From the NCBI GenBank assembly GCA_963825555.1, contig CAWGTZ010000022.1, positions 62,001 to 126,000 on the forward strand: a stretch of 64,000 nt of DNA. Reading direction: 5' to 3'. Position 1 is the stretch's first letter; every line of letters starts with the position of its first letter. This stretch comes from JAGVSR01 sp963825555 (lineage in GTDB: Bacteria; Pseudomonadota; Alphaproteobacteria; Rhizobiales; Hyphomicrobiaceae). Below, piece after piece: positions 54,051 through 63,966 of the stretch. Below the pieces are notes generated by a model. It was given only the letters and a program-made list of their open reading frames with translations, was not told where the DNA came from and made no database searches. Position numbers and translations under genes: made by a program.

Positions 54051-54344
54051 TCAGTCAGGCGCGGGGATATTCATCTTCAACACGGGCGGAGCATCTTCGA
54101 CAGGCGGCGTGGTGCCGAGCCAGTTGTTTTCAAGAGCCGTCCAGACAATTGCAAAACAGGCCGCCGCCACGATCGTGTTCACCAGGAAAACCTTGCGCCA
54201 ATTGAAGCGCGTGGGCGCGCTGCCGGGCGTGCCGGGCACGACGTCGTTGGTCTCGTCCTGTGTCACAACACCGAAGGGCAGAACGGCGAAGAGCACGAGC
54301 CACCAGATCATAAAGAAGAGCGCGAAGCCGAGGGCGATTGTCAT
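54051..54344 (-). CDS. DUF1467 family membrane protein
   Basis: This encodes 97 residues from the ATG at 54344; the frame continues to 54464 but the family starts at MTIALGFALFF. Two membrane segments (residues about 3-22 and about 55-76) flank a cytoplasmic loop with VVTQDETNDVVPGTPGSAP, the family hallmark. The function is unknown. In Hyphomicrobiales it is typically next to mce, as here, and it is usually the end of the complex I gene block. Confidence 0.85.
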   Translation of the reverse strand: MTIALGFALFFMIWWLVLFAVLPFGVVTQDETNDVVPGTPGSAPTRFNWRKVFLVNTIVAAACFAIVWTALENNWLGTTPPVEDAPPVLKMNIPAPD

Positions 54345-54497
54345 GTATCCGCCTTTAGGAACCAGGGGTTGAGGGGAGGCATCTACATAGGGCAACAGAT
54401 CAGCACGGGATGAGCCGAATTCAACCGGACAAGGACGCAACGCACGCCCAACGGCCCTGCTCAATTATTCCCTGACAACCCTTCCCCTCATTCCAGA

Positions 54498-54902
54498 TCA
54501 AGCCTGCTCCAATTCGGTCAGCGTGCCCAGGAAGTCCTTTGGATGCAGGAAAAGGACGGGCTTGCCGTGCGCGCCGATCTTCGGATTACCGTCGCCCAGA
54601 ACGCGGGCGCCCTGGGCCTTCAGCTGGTCGCGGGCGGCAATGATATCGTCGACCTCGTAGCAGACGTGATGGATGCCACCATCGGGATTGCGCTCGAGAA
54701 ACTTCGCGATCGGGGAGTTGTCGCCAAGCGGTTCGAGAAACTCAATCTTGGTGTTGGGAAGGGTCACGAACACGACGGTCACGCCGTGCTCTGGCTGCGG
54801 CGTCGCTTCCGACACTACAGCGCCCAGTGCGTTCTTGTAGGTAGCCACCGCCGCGTTCAGATCGCGTACGGCAATTGCAACATGATTGAGACGTCCGATC
54901 AT
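54498..54902 (-). CDS. mce: Methylmalonyl-CoA epimerase
   Basis: This encodes 134 residues. It is a VOC-fold protein with the first metal-ligand strand RLNHVAIAVRDL, the second HGVTVVFVTLPNTKIEFLEPL, and the third GGIHHVCYEVDD. It converts (S)- to (R)-methylmalonyl-CoA in propionate or ethylmalonyl-CoA pathways. The mutase is not in the window. It is transcribed after rnj with 78 bases between. Confidence 0.93.
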   Translation of the reverse strand: MIGRLNHVAIAVRDLNAAVATYKNALGAVVSEATPQPEHGVTVVFVTLPNTKIEFLEPLGDNSPIAKFLERNPDGGIHHVCYEVDDIIAARDQLKAQGARVLGDGNPKIGAHGKPVLFLHPKDFLGTLTELEQA

Positions 54903-54980
54903 GACGAAGCTTCTCCAGGTCAGGACAGGGAAAAGTTTGAGCGTTCTGGTGGGGTATCTAGCGCGGCAGGCCGCCCGTTT

Positions 54981-56699
54981 CTACCCCCTGCCATCGACGA
55001 CTGAAACCATCACCTTACAGATAGGCTTTTTGCCCCAGGCCTCGTAGATCGCCGCCCTGAGCGCCTTACGGATGGCCTCTTCGACCAAATCCGGGTCCCG
55101 GCGCCTCGCTGCCGGAATGGAGCGCATCGTCCCCTCGATCGCGTCGTAGGCGATGTCGAGCATCGGTTCCCCATCCTCATCCTCCCCCGGAATGCCATCC
55201 AGTTCGACGATGGGATCCGCAACAAGTTCCCCTTTGCGCGATAGGACGACGCTGGCGACCGCTATGCCGACCATGGCGAGTTTCCGGCGCTCGCGCACGG
55301 GCCCTTCGCCTTCCGGAACGAGCAAATGACCGTCGCGGAAAATCCTCCCTACGGGTGCGTCGTCAATCTTGCGGGCCGGACCGGGAGCAAGACGCACGAT
55401 CTCACCGTTGAAGGCCGGAACGACCTCTTTGAAGCCGAGGGAGCGGGCGAGCCCTGCGTTCGCCAGCAGATGCCGCGCCTCGCCATGCATGGGGACCACG
55501 ATGCGCGGCCTTACCCAGCCGTACATCTGACGCAACTCATCGCGCCGGGGATGGCCTGTTACGTGGATCAGCGCATCGTTGTCGGTCAGGATCTCGCATC
55601 CCATCCGCACCAGTGAATTCTGGATGTCACCGATGCCCTTCTCATTGCCGGGGATGGTACGCGAGGAAAAAAGGACCAAGTCTCCCTTATCAAGCGAGAT
55701 GTCGGGATGCTGGTTCTCCGCGATGCGCGCCATGGCCGCGCGGGGTTCGCCCTGGCTACCCGTACATAAGCAGACAATCTCACTGCGGCCGAAATACTTG
55801 AACTGCTGCTGGTCGACCCAGCTGAAGTCCTTCGGCAGATAGCCTGTTTCAATAGCGACCTGGATGACGCGGTGAAGTGCACGACCGGCAACCACGAGGC
55901 GGCGGCCGGATCTTCGCGCGGCCTCTCCGCAAGCCTTGATACGTGCGACGTTGGACGAGAACGTCGTGATGACAACACGGTTGGGTGCATTGGCGACGAT
56001 CTTTGCAATGGACTCCGCCACCTCCGTCTCGCTTGGGCTAGTCCCCTCGCGACCGGCGTTCGTGGAATCGCAGACGAGAGCCAATACACCCTCGTCTCCC
56101 AGAGCGGAGAGGCGCGCCGCATCCGCGGGCTTGCCTATGTAAGGCGTCGGGTCGAGTTTCCAGTCGGCGGTGTGATAGATGTTGCCAAGCGGCGTGCGCA
56201 ACATCAGACCGCTCGTCTCAGGAACGGAATGGGCGACACTGATGAGTTCGATATCGAAGGAGCCGACATTGAAACGGCTGTCGAGCGGCAGAATCTTGAT
56301 CGGGATCTCACGGCCCCGGCCGTAATCCGCCATCTTCGCCTTCAGCATACCAGCCGTGAATGGCGTCGCATAAACGGGGCATCCCAGACGCGGCCAAAGC
56401 TCGATCACGGCGCCCAGATGATCCTCATGCGCGTGCGTGATCACCAGTCCCGCTATCTGCTTTCGCTGCGCTTCGAGGAAACGCACGTCGGGCAGGATGA
56501 CGTCAACGCCCGGGTCGTCCTCACCCTCTGGGAAGGTGATGCCGAGATCCACTATCAGCCACTCCCGCGCATCCGGAGGACCCAAGCCGTAGAGGTAGAC
56601 GTTCATGCCGACCTCGCCGAGCCCACCCAATGCGGAAAACACGAGTTCCCCAGCGCCGCCCTTCGACGTGTCCTGTTTCGCATTTTGGGCCATGGGCAC
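54981..56699 (-). CDS. rnj: Ribonuclease J
   Basis: This encodes 572 residues. The metallo-beta-lactamase core has the HAHEDH motif at residues 89-94, later metal ligands in ISVAHSVPETSG, the beta-CASP domain with VCDSTNAGREG and CTGSQGEPRAAM, and a C-terminal domain. In alphaproteobacteria it matures rRNA 5' ends and degrades mRNA with 5'-3' exonuclease activity. It starts 62 bases after birA, consistent with cotranscription from the nuo operon. Confidence 0.93.
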   Translation of the reverse strand: MPMAQNAKQDTSKGGAGELVFSALGGLGEVGMNVYLYGLGPPDAREWLIVDLGITFPEGEDDPGVDVILPDVRFLEAQRKQIAGLVITHAHEDHLGAVIELWPRLGCPVYATPFTAGMLKAKMADYGRGREIPIKILPLDSRFNVGSFDIELISVAHSVPETSGLMLRTPLGNIYHTADWKLDPTPYIGKPADAARLSALGDEGVLALVCDSTNAGREGTSPSETEVAESIAKIVANAPNRVVITTFSSNVARIKACGEAARRSGRRLVVAGRALHRVIQVAIETGYLPKDFSWVDQQQFKYFGRSEIVCLCTGSQGEPRAAMARIAENQHPDISLDKGDLVLFSSRTIPGNEKGIGDIQNSLVRMGCEILTDNDALIHVTGHPRRDELRQMYGWVRPRIVVPMHGEARHLLANAGLARSLGFKEVVPAFNGEIVRLAPGPARKIDDAPVGRIFRDGHLLVPEGEGPVRERRKLAMVGIAVASVVLSRKGELVADPIVELDGIPGEDEDGEPMLDIAYDAIEGTMRSIPAARRRDPDLVEEAIRKALRAAIYEAWGKKPICKVMVSVVDGRG

Positions 56700-56761
56700 G
56701 CCGTATCCTTTGCCGTCTTTTGTTCCTACGTGCGCCGGGTCCCGCTAAGGCGCGCGCCCAC

Positions 56762-57532
56762 TCACGTCGCGAGCGCCACATCACCGAAGGTCACCGTCAG
56801 CAGGTGCCCGGTCGAGTCTTTCAGCAGTAGCGCGCCCTCCGGATCCATACCGGCGAACGCGCCACGCAAAAGTCCCCGCCCGGAATTGACCGTGAGGTTG
56901 ACACCCGCTGGCATGGAACGGGCCAGCCATTCCTCCCGTACCCGGGAAAACCCTTCACCGGATGCCCAAATCATCACCCATTTCTGCATGCTCTCATCTA
57001 GAAATGCCAGCAGTTTCAAAGGCGCAATCGACGCACCGGCCTGAGAGAGATCGGTCGCGGGACGGTCTGCAATTTGAGGATGATGCGCCAGATTGAGTCC
57101 GATGCCAACGACGGCGAGCGCGCCCTTGCCGCGCTGCGTCACACTGCTCTCGACCAGGATGCCGCCGAGTTTCGCCCGGTCATAGAGAATGTCATTGGGC
57201 CATTTCAGTTCCAGCCGAGCGCCGAGCGCCCCTTCCGTCACCGCCATGAGGGCCGCGTGAACGGCCACCCCGCTGACCAATGCCAGCTGCGCTGCCTTCT
57301 CAAGTGGAAAGACGTCGCGAATGATGAGGGTCGCGTGGAAATTGCCTGCCGGCGAGACCCAGTCGCGGCCTGAACGACCGCGGCCGGCCGTCTGTCTGTC
57401 GGCGATCACCCATGTTCCGCTCGGCGCACCATCACCCGCACGCCGCATAGCCTCAGCGTTGGTCGATCCCGTCTCCACGAGATGAACGATGCGCTCTGGC
57501 CCCAACACCCCCCAGGTCGACGCCTGCTCCAT
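56762..57532 (-). CDS. birA: Biotin--[acetyl-CoA-carboxylase] ligase
   Basis: This encodes 256 residues. The catalytic domain has the biotinyl-AMP loop GRGRSGRDWVSPAG and KWPNDILYDRAKLGGIL. The N-terminal helix-turn-helix repressor domain of E. coli BirA is absent, so it is a class I ligase that modifies but does not regulate. The C-terminal SH3-like domain ends in TGHLLTVTFGDVAL. Six bases separate it from nuoN. Confidence 0.93.
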   Translation of the reverse strand: MEQASTWGVLGPERIVHLVETGSTNAEAMRRAGDGAPSGTWVIADRQTAGRGRSGRDWVSPAGNFHATLIIRDVFPLEKAAQLALVSGVAVHAALMAVTEGALGARLELKWPNDILYDRAKLGGILVESSVTQRGKGALAVVGIGLNLAHHPQIADRPATDLSQAGASIAPLKLLAFLDESMQKWVMIWASGEGFSRVREEWLARSMPAGVNLTVNSGRGLLRGAFAGMDPEGALLLKDSTGHLLTVTFGDVALAT

Positions 57533-57538
57533 CTCCAG

Positions 57539-58990
57539 TTACGATTGCACGAGGGCGCGCGCAGCGATCGCGGCGGCATCGATCAGAGCGGAAGGATATA
57601 CGACGTAGAACACCACCAGGAACGCCGATAGCGCCATGACCCATCGCACCGCCGGCTCGGCCTCGGTGAAACGGTCGGCCGGTTCGTCAAAGAACATGAT
57701 CTTGACGACACGCAGGTAGTAGAAGGCGCCGACGACACTCGCGAGAACACCAATAATGGCAAGCGGCGTAAGCCCGGCTTTCACTGCCGCATCAAGCACG
57801 TAGAACTTGGCGAAGAAACCTGCCATTGGCGGAATGCCGGCGAGCGAGAAGAGGAGCGCGCCAAAGACCACAGCCATGGTGAGATTGGTTTGCGACAGAC
57901 CGGCGAGAGACTGGATCGTCTCTACCATCTCGTCCTTCTGGCGCATTGCCAGCACACAGGCAAAGCTGCCCAGCGTCATCACCACATAAATGGCGAGATA
58001 GATGAGCACGGCGGAAACGCCTTCTTCCGAACCAGCCGCAAGCCCCACCAGCGCAAAGCCGACATGTCCAATGGACGAAAAGGCCAAGAGCCGTTTGATA
58101 CTTGTTTGTCCTATCGCAGCGAAGGCGCCAAGCAGCATCGATGCCACGGCCAGGAAGACGATGATCTGGCGCCACTGGTCGAGCATCCCCGGGAAGGCAT
58201 CGTGCAGAACGCGCAGGAGCAGCACCATGGCCGCTACTTTGGGCGCGGCTGCGAAGAACGCCGTAATGGGCGTCGGCGCACCTTCATAGACGTCCGGGGT
58301 CCACATGTGGAACGGAACGGCCGAAATCTTAAACGCGAGGCCGACGAGCAGAAACACGAGGCCGACGATCAGACCAAAGTTGGTGGCTCCTTCGCCCTCC
58401 TTCAGTGCCGCGGCCAACTCCGTGAACGACGTCGTACCCGTGAAGCCGTAGATCAGCGATGCCCCGTATAGAAGCATACCCGAGGATAACGCCCCCAGAA
58501 CGAAATATTTCAGTCCCGATTCACTGGACCGCAGCGAATCCCGCCGGACCGCTGCGAGTACGTACAGCGAGAGGCTCATCAGTTCGATACCGAGGTACAG
58601 CGAGATGAGGTCGTTGGCCGAGACCATCATCAACATGCCTACGGCGGAGAGAAGCACGATGACCGGGATCTCGAACTTCATGATCTTGGCGCGCGTAAAA
58701 TAGGCAAACCCCAGAATGAGCGCGACTGCTGCGGACCCCAGAATGAGAATCTTGGCGAAGCGCCCGAACGCATCGACAACGAACGCCCCCTCGAAGGCTT
58801 CAACGCGCTCCGATCCGCTGAAGCCGACGAGAATGGCGGTCACTGCCATAACCAGAACCGCGAGCCAGCCCACGGATGTGCCGTTGCGCGCGTTATCCTC
58901 CCGGAAAACACCCAGCATCAGGAGAACCATGGCGCCGACCGAAAGCACGATCTCCGGCAGGGCTGGTGCGAAAGATTGCAGCGTGGTCAT
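57539..58990 (-). CDS. nuoN: NADH-quinone oxidoreductase subunit N
   Basis: This encodes 483 residues from the ATG at 58990; the longer frame to 59059 overlaps nuoM. About 14 membrane segments are expected, and it carries the antiporter-like fold (GIELMSLSLYVLAAVRRDS, KVAAMVLLLRVLHDAFP, KRLLAFSSIGHVGFALVG). It is one of the three proton-pumping subunits of complex I. The nuoM stop lies 13 bases upstream. Confidence 0.95.
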   Translation of the reverse strand: MTTLQSFAPALPEIVLSVGAMVLLMLGVFREDNARNGTSVGWLAVLVMAVTAILVGFSGSERVEAFEGAFVVDAFGRFAKILILGSAAVALILGFAYFTRAKIMKFEIPVIVLLSAVGMLMMVSANDLISLYLGIELMSLSLYVLAAVRRDSLRSSESGLKYFVLGALSSGMLLYGASLIYGFTGTTSFTELAAALKEGEGATNFGLIVGLVFLLVGLAFKISAVPFHMWTPDVYEGAPTPITAFFAAAPKVAAMVLLLRVLHDAFPGMLDQWRQIIVFLAVASMLLGAFAAIGQTSIKRLLAFSSIGHVGFALVGLAAGSEEGVSAVLIYLAIYVVMTLGSFACVLAMRQKDEMVETIQSLAGLSQTNLTMAVVFGALLFSLAGIPPMAGFFAKFYVLDAAVKAGLTPLAIIGVLASVVGAFYYLRVVKIMFFDEPADRFTEAEPAVRWVMALSAFLVVFYVVYPSALIDAAAIAARALVQS

Positions 58991-59003
58991 CGCGCGCTCC
59001 GGT

Positions 59004-60506
59004 TCAGGGCTGGACAGCCGCTGCGGCACCAGTAATCGCCGCCTCGTACTGCGCCACAAGGTTCTGGACCGACACCGCCGTCACATCGAGAATGGGGGCC
59101 GGGTAGAAGCCGAACAGTATCGTCAGGATCACCAGCGGGGCCAGAACGGCGATCTCACGCGGCGAGAGGTCCGAAAGCCCCTTCAGCGCCGGCTTCTCGA
59201 GCGGGCCAAAGATGATCTGACGATATAGATAGAGGGCATACGCCGCCGATAGAATCACGCCTGTCGTGGCGAAGAAGGCAACCCAGGTATTCACTTTGAA
59301 GGCGCCGAGCAGAGTGAGGAACTCACCTACGAAACCGCTGGTGCCCGGCAGGCCCACGTTGCCCATGGTAAAGACCATGAAGCATGCGGCGTAGATCGGC
59401 ATACGGTCGGCAAGCCCACCATAGGCCGCAATCTCGCGCGTATGCATGCGATCATAAATGACACCGACGCAGAGAAAGAGCGCAGCGGAAATGATGCCGT
59501 GCGACAGCATTTGGAAGATGGCGCCGTCCACGCCCTGTGGGGTAACCGTGAAAATGCCCATGGTCACGAAGCCCATGTGCGCTACCGACGAGTAAGCGAT
59601 AAGTTTCTTCACATCCACTTGGGCGAGCGCCACAAGGGACGTGTAGATGATGGCGATGACCGAAAGGGCAAAGACCAGCGGCGCCAACTGTTCCGTTGCG
59701 ATCGGGAACATGGGCACCGAGAAGCGCAGGAACCCGTAGCCGCCCATCTTGAGAAGGATCGCGGCCAGGATGACGGACCCTGCCGTCGGTGCCTCCACGT
59801 GGGCGTCCGGCAGCCAGGTGTGGACCGGCCACATGGGCATCTTCACCGCGAACGAGGCGAAGAAGGCGAGCCACAGCCACCACTGCATATCGGCCGGAAG
59901 CCGCGTCGTGGCCAGGAGAGCCGGAATGTCAGTGGTGCCCGCGTAGCTGTAGATCGCCAGCATCGCGATCAGCATGAGCACGGAGCCAAGGAGCGTATAG
60001 AGGAAGAACTTGAAACTCGCGTAGACCCGCCGCGGTCCGCCCCACACGCCGATAATGAGAAACATCGGAATCAGGCCCGCCTCAAAGAAGAGGTAGAAGA
60101 GCACCAGATCCAACGCGCAGAAAACGCCGATCATCAGCGTCTCCAGAACGAGGAACGCGATCATGTACTCTTTGACGCGCTCCTCGATAAATTCCCAGCT
60201 CGCCAACACGCAAAGCGGCATCAGGAACGTCGTCAGGATCACGAACAGCATGGAAATGCCGTCAACACCCATCTTGTACTTGATGGGGCCGAGCCATTCG
60301 TACTCTTCGACGAACTGGAATGCCGGCGTCTTAGGATCAAAATTGAACCAGATGAGCAGCGAAACGCCGAACGTGACGAGCGTCGTCCACAGCGCCACCC
60401 AGCGCGCATTGTTTGCGGCATCCTTCGGCAGCGTCGCGATGAAGAAAGCGCCAACCAACGGCAGGAAGGTGACGATCGAGAGGATCGGTTGGGTCGTGAT
60501 GTTCAT
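59004..60506 (-). CDS. nuoM: NADH-quinone oxidoreductase subunit M
   Basis: This encodes 500 residues from ATG 60506, which overlaps the nuoL stop by 4 bases (ATGA). Antiporter-like motifs are seen in KMGVDGISMLFVILTTFLMPL, LPDAHVEAPTAGSVILA, KLIAYSSVAHMGFVTMG and FTMGNVGLPGTSGFVGEFLTL. It is a proton-pumping subunit of complex I. A longer frame to 60536 lies within nuoL and is not used. Confidence 0.96.
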   Translation of the reverse strand: MNITTQPILSIVTFLPLVGAFFIATLPKDAANNARWVALWTTLVTFGVSLLIWFNFDPKTPAFQFVEEYEWLGPIKYKMGVDGISMLFVILTTFLMPLCVLASWEFIEERVKEYMIAFLVLETLMIGVFCALDLVLFYLFFEAGLIPMFLIIGVWGGPRRVYASFKFFLYTLLGSVLMLIAMLAIYSYAGTTDIPALLATTRLPADMQWWLWLAFFASFAVKMPMWPVHTWLPDAHVEAPTAGSVILAAILLKMGGYGFLRFSVPMFPIATEQLAPLVFALSVIAIIYTSLVALAQVDVKKLIAYSSVAHMGFVTMGIFTVTPQGVDGAIFQMLSHGIISAALFLCVGVIYDRMHTREIAAYGGLADRMPIYAACFMVFTMGNVGLPGTSGFVGEFLTLLGAFKVNTWVAFFATTGVILSAAYALYLYRQIIFGPLEKPALKGLSDLSPREIAVLAPLVILTILFGFYPAPILDVTAVSVQNLVAQYEAAITGAAAAVQP

Positions 60507-62452
60507 TGTGCCACCCCAGCCGGCCAGGCAAACCAAGTGACGATGAGGGCGACGCCGATCAGCATGGCGAAGGCATAGTGATACACGTAGCCGGTCTGCA
60601 GCCTGACGATCTTGCCAGTGGCCCAGCCAACACTCGCTGCCGTGCCATTGATGGTCCCGTCGATGACCGCACCGTCACCGCCCTTCCACAGGAAGTGGCC
60701 AAGCGCCTTGGCGGGTCGCACGAACAGCCAGTCGTATAGCTCGTCGAAGTACCACTTATTGAGCAGGAAGAGGTAGAGCGGGCGCAGCGCGTTCGCCGTC
60801 TTCTCCGGCAATTCCGGCGACTTGATGTAGTAGAGGTAGGCGAGCGCGAAACCCGTCACCATCGCCACGAAGGGCGACCAGATCACCCAGACCGGCACCT
60901 CGTGCATGTGGTGCAGGATGTCCTTCCCAGGCAGCTCGAAGATCGAGGCTCCCCAGAACTCCTTGTAATGATGCCCGATAAACTGCGGGGCGAAGATGAT
61001 GCCTGCCAGAATGGCTCCGGCAGCCAGCACGAAAAGCGGGATCAGCATGACCGGTGGGCTTTCGTGGGCATGCTTGTAGGTCTCCGGCTCCGCGCGCGTC
61101 TTGCCGTAGAAGGTGAGAAAAATGAGGCGCCAGGAATAGAACGACGTCATGAGCGCCGCGATAACCAGGAGCCAGAAGGCGAAATTGCCCGGCGTATGCG
61201 CCGCGTACGCCGCCTCCACGATGGCGTCCTTGGAATAGAAGCCCGCGAAGCCGCCCACATGCGGAATACCCACACCTGTCAGCGCCAGCGTGCCGATGAG
61301 CATCATCGCCCAGGTAATGGGGATCTTGGCTTTGAGCCCACCCATGTTGCGCATGTCCTGTTCGTGATGCATGGCGTGAATGACCGAGCCTGCACCCAAG
61401 AACAGCAACGCCTTAAAGAAGGCATGCGTGAAGAGGTGGAAGATGCCCGCCGTGTAAGCCCCGACTCCGCAGGCCACGAACATGTATCCGAGCTGCGAAC
61501 ACGTCGAATAGGCGATTACGCGCTTGATGTCGTTCTGCACGAGGCCCACGGTCGCCGCGAAGAATGCCGTGATTGCGCCGATGAAAGTCACGAAGGCGAG
61601 CGCAGTCGGCGCCTGCTCGAAGAGGGGCGACAGGCGCGCCACCATAAAAACCCCCGCAGTCACCATGGTTGCGGCATGGATGAGTGCCGAAACCGGGGTC
61701 GGGCCTTCCATTGCGTCCGGCAGCCAGGTGTGAAGCAGGAACTGGGCTGACTTGCCCATCGCACCCATGAACAGGAGAAGGCAGAGCGTCGTCAGAATGT
61801 CGACGTCGTAGCCCAGGAAGTTCATGGTCTTGCCCGTCATTTCGGGCGCCCGACGGAACACCTCATCGAGACTGACCGTGTTGAAGATGAAAAACACTCC
61901 GAAAATGCCGAGGGCAAATCCGAAGTCGCCTACACGATTTACGACGAAGGCCTTGATCGCCGCCGCGTTCGCCTCCGGCTTGTGGTACCAGAAGCCAATC
62001 AACAAATAGCTCGCGAGGCCGACGCCCTCCCACCCGAAGAACATCTGCAGCAGGTTGTCGCTCGTGACCAGCATGAGCATGGCAAAAGTGAAGAGCGAGA
62101 GGTAGGCAAAGAAGCGCGGGCGGCTATCGTCCTCATGCATGTAGCCGATGGAATAGAGGTGTACGAGCGAGGAGACTGTCGTCACGACGATCAGCATAAC
62201 CGCCGTCAGCGTATCGATCCGCAGCACCCACCCCGCGTCAAGATCGCCGGACGTGATCCAGCGCAGCACCGGCACCTTGGCCGTCTCGTGGCCAAAGCCG
62301 ACCTGAATGAAAACGACCCAGGCCAGAACAGCCGCCGTCATCATTAGCGCTGTGGTCACGATTTCGGATGGCCGATCGCCAATAACGCGGCCGAACAACC
62401 CCGCGATGAGCGCCCCGATAAGGGGCAGGAAGACGATAGCAGAGTAGATCAT
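60503..62452 (-). CDS. nuoL: NADH-quinone oxidoreductase subunit L
   Basis: This encodes 649 residues. About 16 membrane segments with the antiporter core (WEGVGLASYLLIGFWY, TWLPDAMEGPTPVSALIHAATMV, KRVIAYSTCSQLGYMFVACG) are followed by a long amphipathic helix-containing C-terminal region that runs along the membrane arm. It pumps protons at the distal end of complex I. It starts 7 bases after nuoK. Confidence 0.96.
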   Translation of the reverse strand: MIYSAIVFLPLIGALIAGLFGRVIGDRPSEIVTTALMMTAAVLAWVVFIQVGFGHETAKVPVLRWITSGDLDAGWVLRIDTLTAVMLIVVTTVSSLVHLYSIGYMHEDDSRPRFFAYLSLFTFAMLMLVTSDNLLQMFFGWEGVGLASYLLIGFWYHKPEANAAAIKAFVVNRVGDFGFALGIFGVFFIFNTVSLDEVFRRAPEMTGKTMNFLGYDVDILTTLCLLLFMGAMGKSAQFLLHTWLPDAMEGPTPVSALIHAATMVTAGVFMVARLSPLFEQAPTALAFVTFIGAITAFFAATVGLVQNDIKRVIAYSTCSQLGYMFVACGVGAYTAGIFHLFTHAFFKALLFLGAGSVIHAMHHEQDMRNMGGLKAKIPITWAMMLIGTLALTGVGIPHVGGFAGFYSKDAIVEAAYAAHTPGNFAFWLLVIAALMTSFYSWRLIFLTFYGKTRAEPETYKHAHESPPVMLIPLFVLAAGAILAGIIFAPQFIGHHYKEFWGASIFELPGKDILHHMHEVPVWVIWSPFVAMVTGFALAYLYYIKSPELPEKTANALRPLYLFLLNKWYFDELYDWLFVRPAKALGHFLWKGGDGAVIDGTINGTAASVGWATGKIVRLQTGYVYHYAFAMLIGVALIVTWFAWPAGVAQ

Positions 62453-62459
62453 CGCCGCA

Positions 62460-62768
62460 TCAGCCCTTCATCATGTTGATGTCTTCCACCGCGATCGATC
62501 CGCGGTTTCGGAAATAGACGACGATGATTGCGAGCCCGATGGCCGCCTCCGCCGCTGCCACGGTGAGAATGAACAGGGCGAACACCTGTCCCGTGATGTC
62601 GCCCAGGAACGACGAGAACGCGACGAGATTGATGTTGACCGCGAGCAGCATCAGTTCAACTGACATCAGGATCACGATCACGTTCTTGCGGTTGAGGAAA
62701 ATGCCGAGGATGCCAAGTGTAAACAGGCACGCAGCCACCGTCAGATAATGTGACAGACCAATTTCCAT
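62460..62768 (-). CDS. nuoK: NADH-quinone oxidoreductase subunit K
   Basis: This encodes 102 residues with three membrane segments. Conserved glutamates lie in the second and third membrane segments: the first in SVELMLLAVNINLV and the second in AAAEAAIGLAIIV, as needed for proton coupling. It starts 4 bases after nuoJ. Confidence 0.96.
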   Translation of the reverse strand: MEIGLSHYLTVAACLFTLGILGIFLNRKNVIVILMSVELMLLAVNINLVAFSSFLGDITGQVFALFILTVAAAEAAIGLAIIVVYFRNRGSIAVEDINMMKG

Positions 62769-62772
62769 GTCG

Positions 62773-63402
62773 CTATTTCCCCCTCGTCTCGCTAGAGGGC
62801 ACGACCGCCCCGCCCGGCGCGACCTTGATCATTTCCATCCCCGCGGCCGGCGTGCGCGCGTTCTGGGCTGCGATCGACTGGCGCTTGACGCCCTCCTTGT
62901 GGCGCAGCGTCAGCACAATGGCGCCCACCATGGCGACGAGCAGCACAAGACCGGCCGCCTGGAAGAAGTAGACGTACTTTGTGTAGAGCACGCGCCCTAT
63001 CTCTTCCGTGTTGGTGACCGCACCGTTGGCCGCCACAGCGGGCGTCTGCGGAAGGGCCCCGGCCGCGCCCGTGAAGACGAGGGCGATGAGTTCCACAAGC
63101 AGAATGCCGGCAACGAGAAGGCCCGCAGGCGCGTTCTGTATGAAGCCCGCGCGCAGCTCCGCAAAGTCGACGTCAAGCATCATGACCACGAAGAGAAACA
63201 GCACCGCCACCGCGCCCACGTAGACGATCACGAGCAGCATGGCGAGGAATTCGGCGCCGAGCAGGATGAAGAGACCTGCCGCATTGAAAAAAGTCAGGAT
63301 CAAGAAGAGGACGGCGTGCACTGGGTTGCGGGCGACAATCACCATTGCGCCCGAAGCCACGGCGAGACCCGCGAATAGATAGAAGAAAGCTGCCGTCAGC
63401 AT
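62773..63402 (-). CDS. nuoJ: NADH-quinone oxidoreductase subunit J
   Basis: This encodes 209 residues from ATG 63402, with a GGAACAC ribosome-binding region; the frame to 63432 is not used. Five membrane segments are present, with the ND6-like VIVYVGAVAVLFLFVVMML motif. It is a membrane-arm subunit of complex I. It lies 60 bases after nuoI. Confidence 0.94.
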   Translation of the reverse strand: MLTAAFFYLFAGLAVASGAMVIVARNPVHAVLFLILTFFNAAGLFILLGAEFLAMLLVIVYVGAVAVLFLFVVMMLDVDFAELRAGFIQNAPAGLLVAGILLVELIALVFTGAAGALPQTPAVAANGAVTNTEEIGRVLYTKYVYFFQAAGLVLLVAMVGAIVLTLRHKEGVKRQSIAAQNARTPAAGMEMIKVAPGGAVVPSSETRGK

Positions 63403-63462
63403 TTTCGTGTTCCTTAGCCCCTCGCCCGTCAACCGCCCAAAGGCCGCCGGCGGACGGCAGCG

Positions 63463-63951
63463 TTATCTGTACTTCGCGTCGAGCGCCAGGTTACGAGCGA
63501 TCTCGCGCTCCCAGCGGTCGCCGTTCGCCAGCAGCCGGTCCTTGTCGTAGAACAGCTCCTCGCGCGTTTCCGTCGCAAATTCGAAATTAGGTCCTTCCAC
63601 GATCGCATCCACCGGGCAGGCCTCCTGGCACAGGCCGCAGTAGATGCACTTCGTCATGTCTATGTCGTAGCGCGTCGTGCGCCGCGTTCCGTCATTTCGG
63701 CGCGGCCCCGCCTCGATGGTGATGGCCTGCGCCGGGCAGATCGCTTCACACAGCTTGCAGGCGATGCAGCGCTCCTCGCCGTTGGGATATCGGCGCAGGG
63801 CATGTTCACCGCGGAAGCGGGGCGAGATCGGGCCCTTTTCGAATGGATAGTTCAGCGTCTTCTTCGGCGCGAAGAAGTAGCGCATCGTGAGACCGAAGGC
63901 CTTCACGAACTCGATCAGGAAGAGCGATTTCACACCCTGGGCGATGTTCAT
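63463..63951 (-). CDS. nuoI: NADH-quinone oxidoreductase subunit I
   Basis: This encodes 162 residues. Two CxxCxxCxxxCP motifs (CIACKLCEAICP and CIYCGLCQEACP) bind the two [4Fe-4S] clusters N6a and N6b that pass electrons towards N2. The N-terminal amphipathic segment FVKAFGLTMRYFF contacts the membrane arm. It is part of complex I and starts 15 bases after nuoH. Confidence 0.97.
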   Translation of the reverse strand: MNIAQGVKSLFLIEFVKAFGLTMRYFFAPKKTLNYPFEKGPISPRFRGEHALRRYPNGEERCIACKLCEAICPAQAITIEAGPRRNDGTRRTTRYDIDMTKCIYCGLCQEACPVDAIVEGPNFEFATETREELFYDKDRLLANGDRWEREIARNLALDAKYR

Positions 63952-63966
63952 CTCGTTATCCCTGCC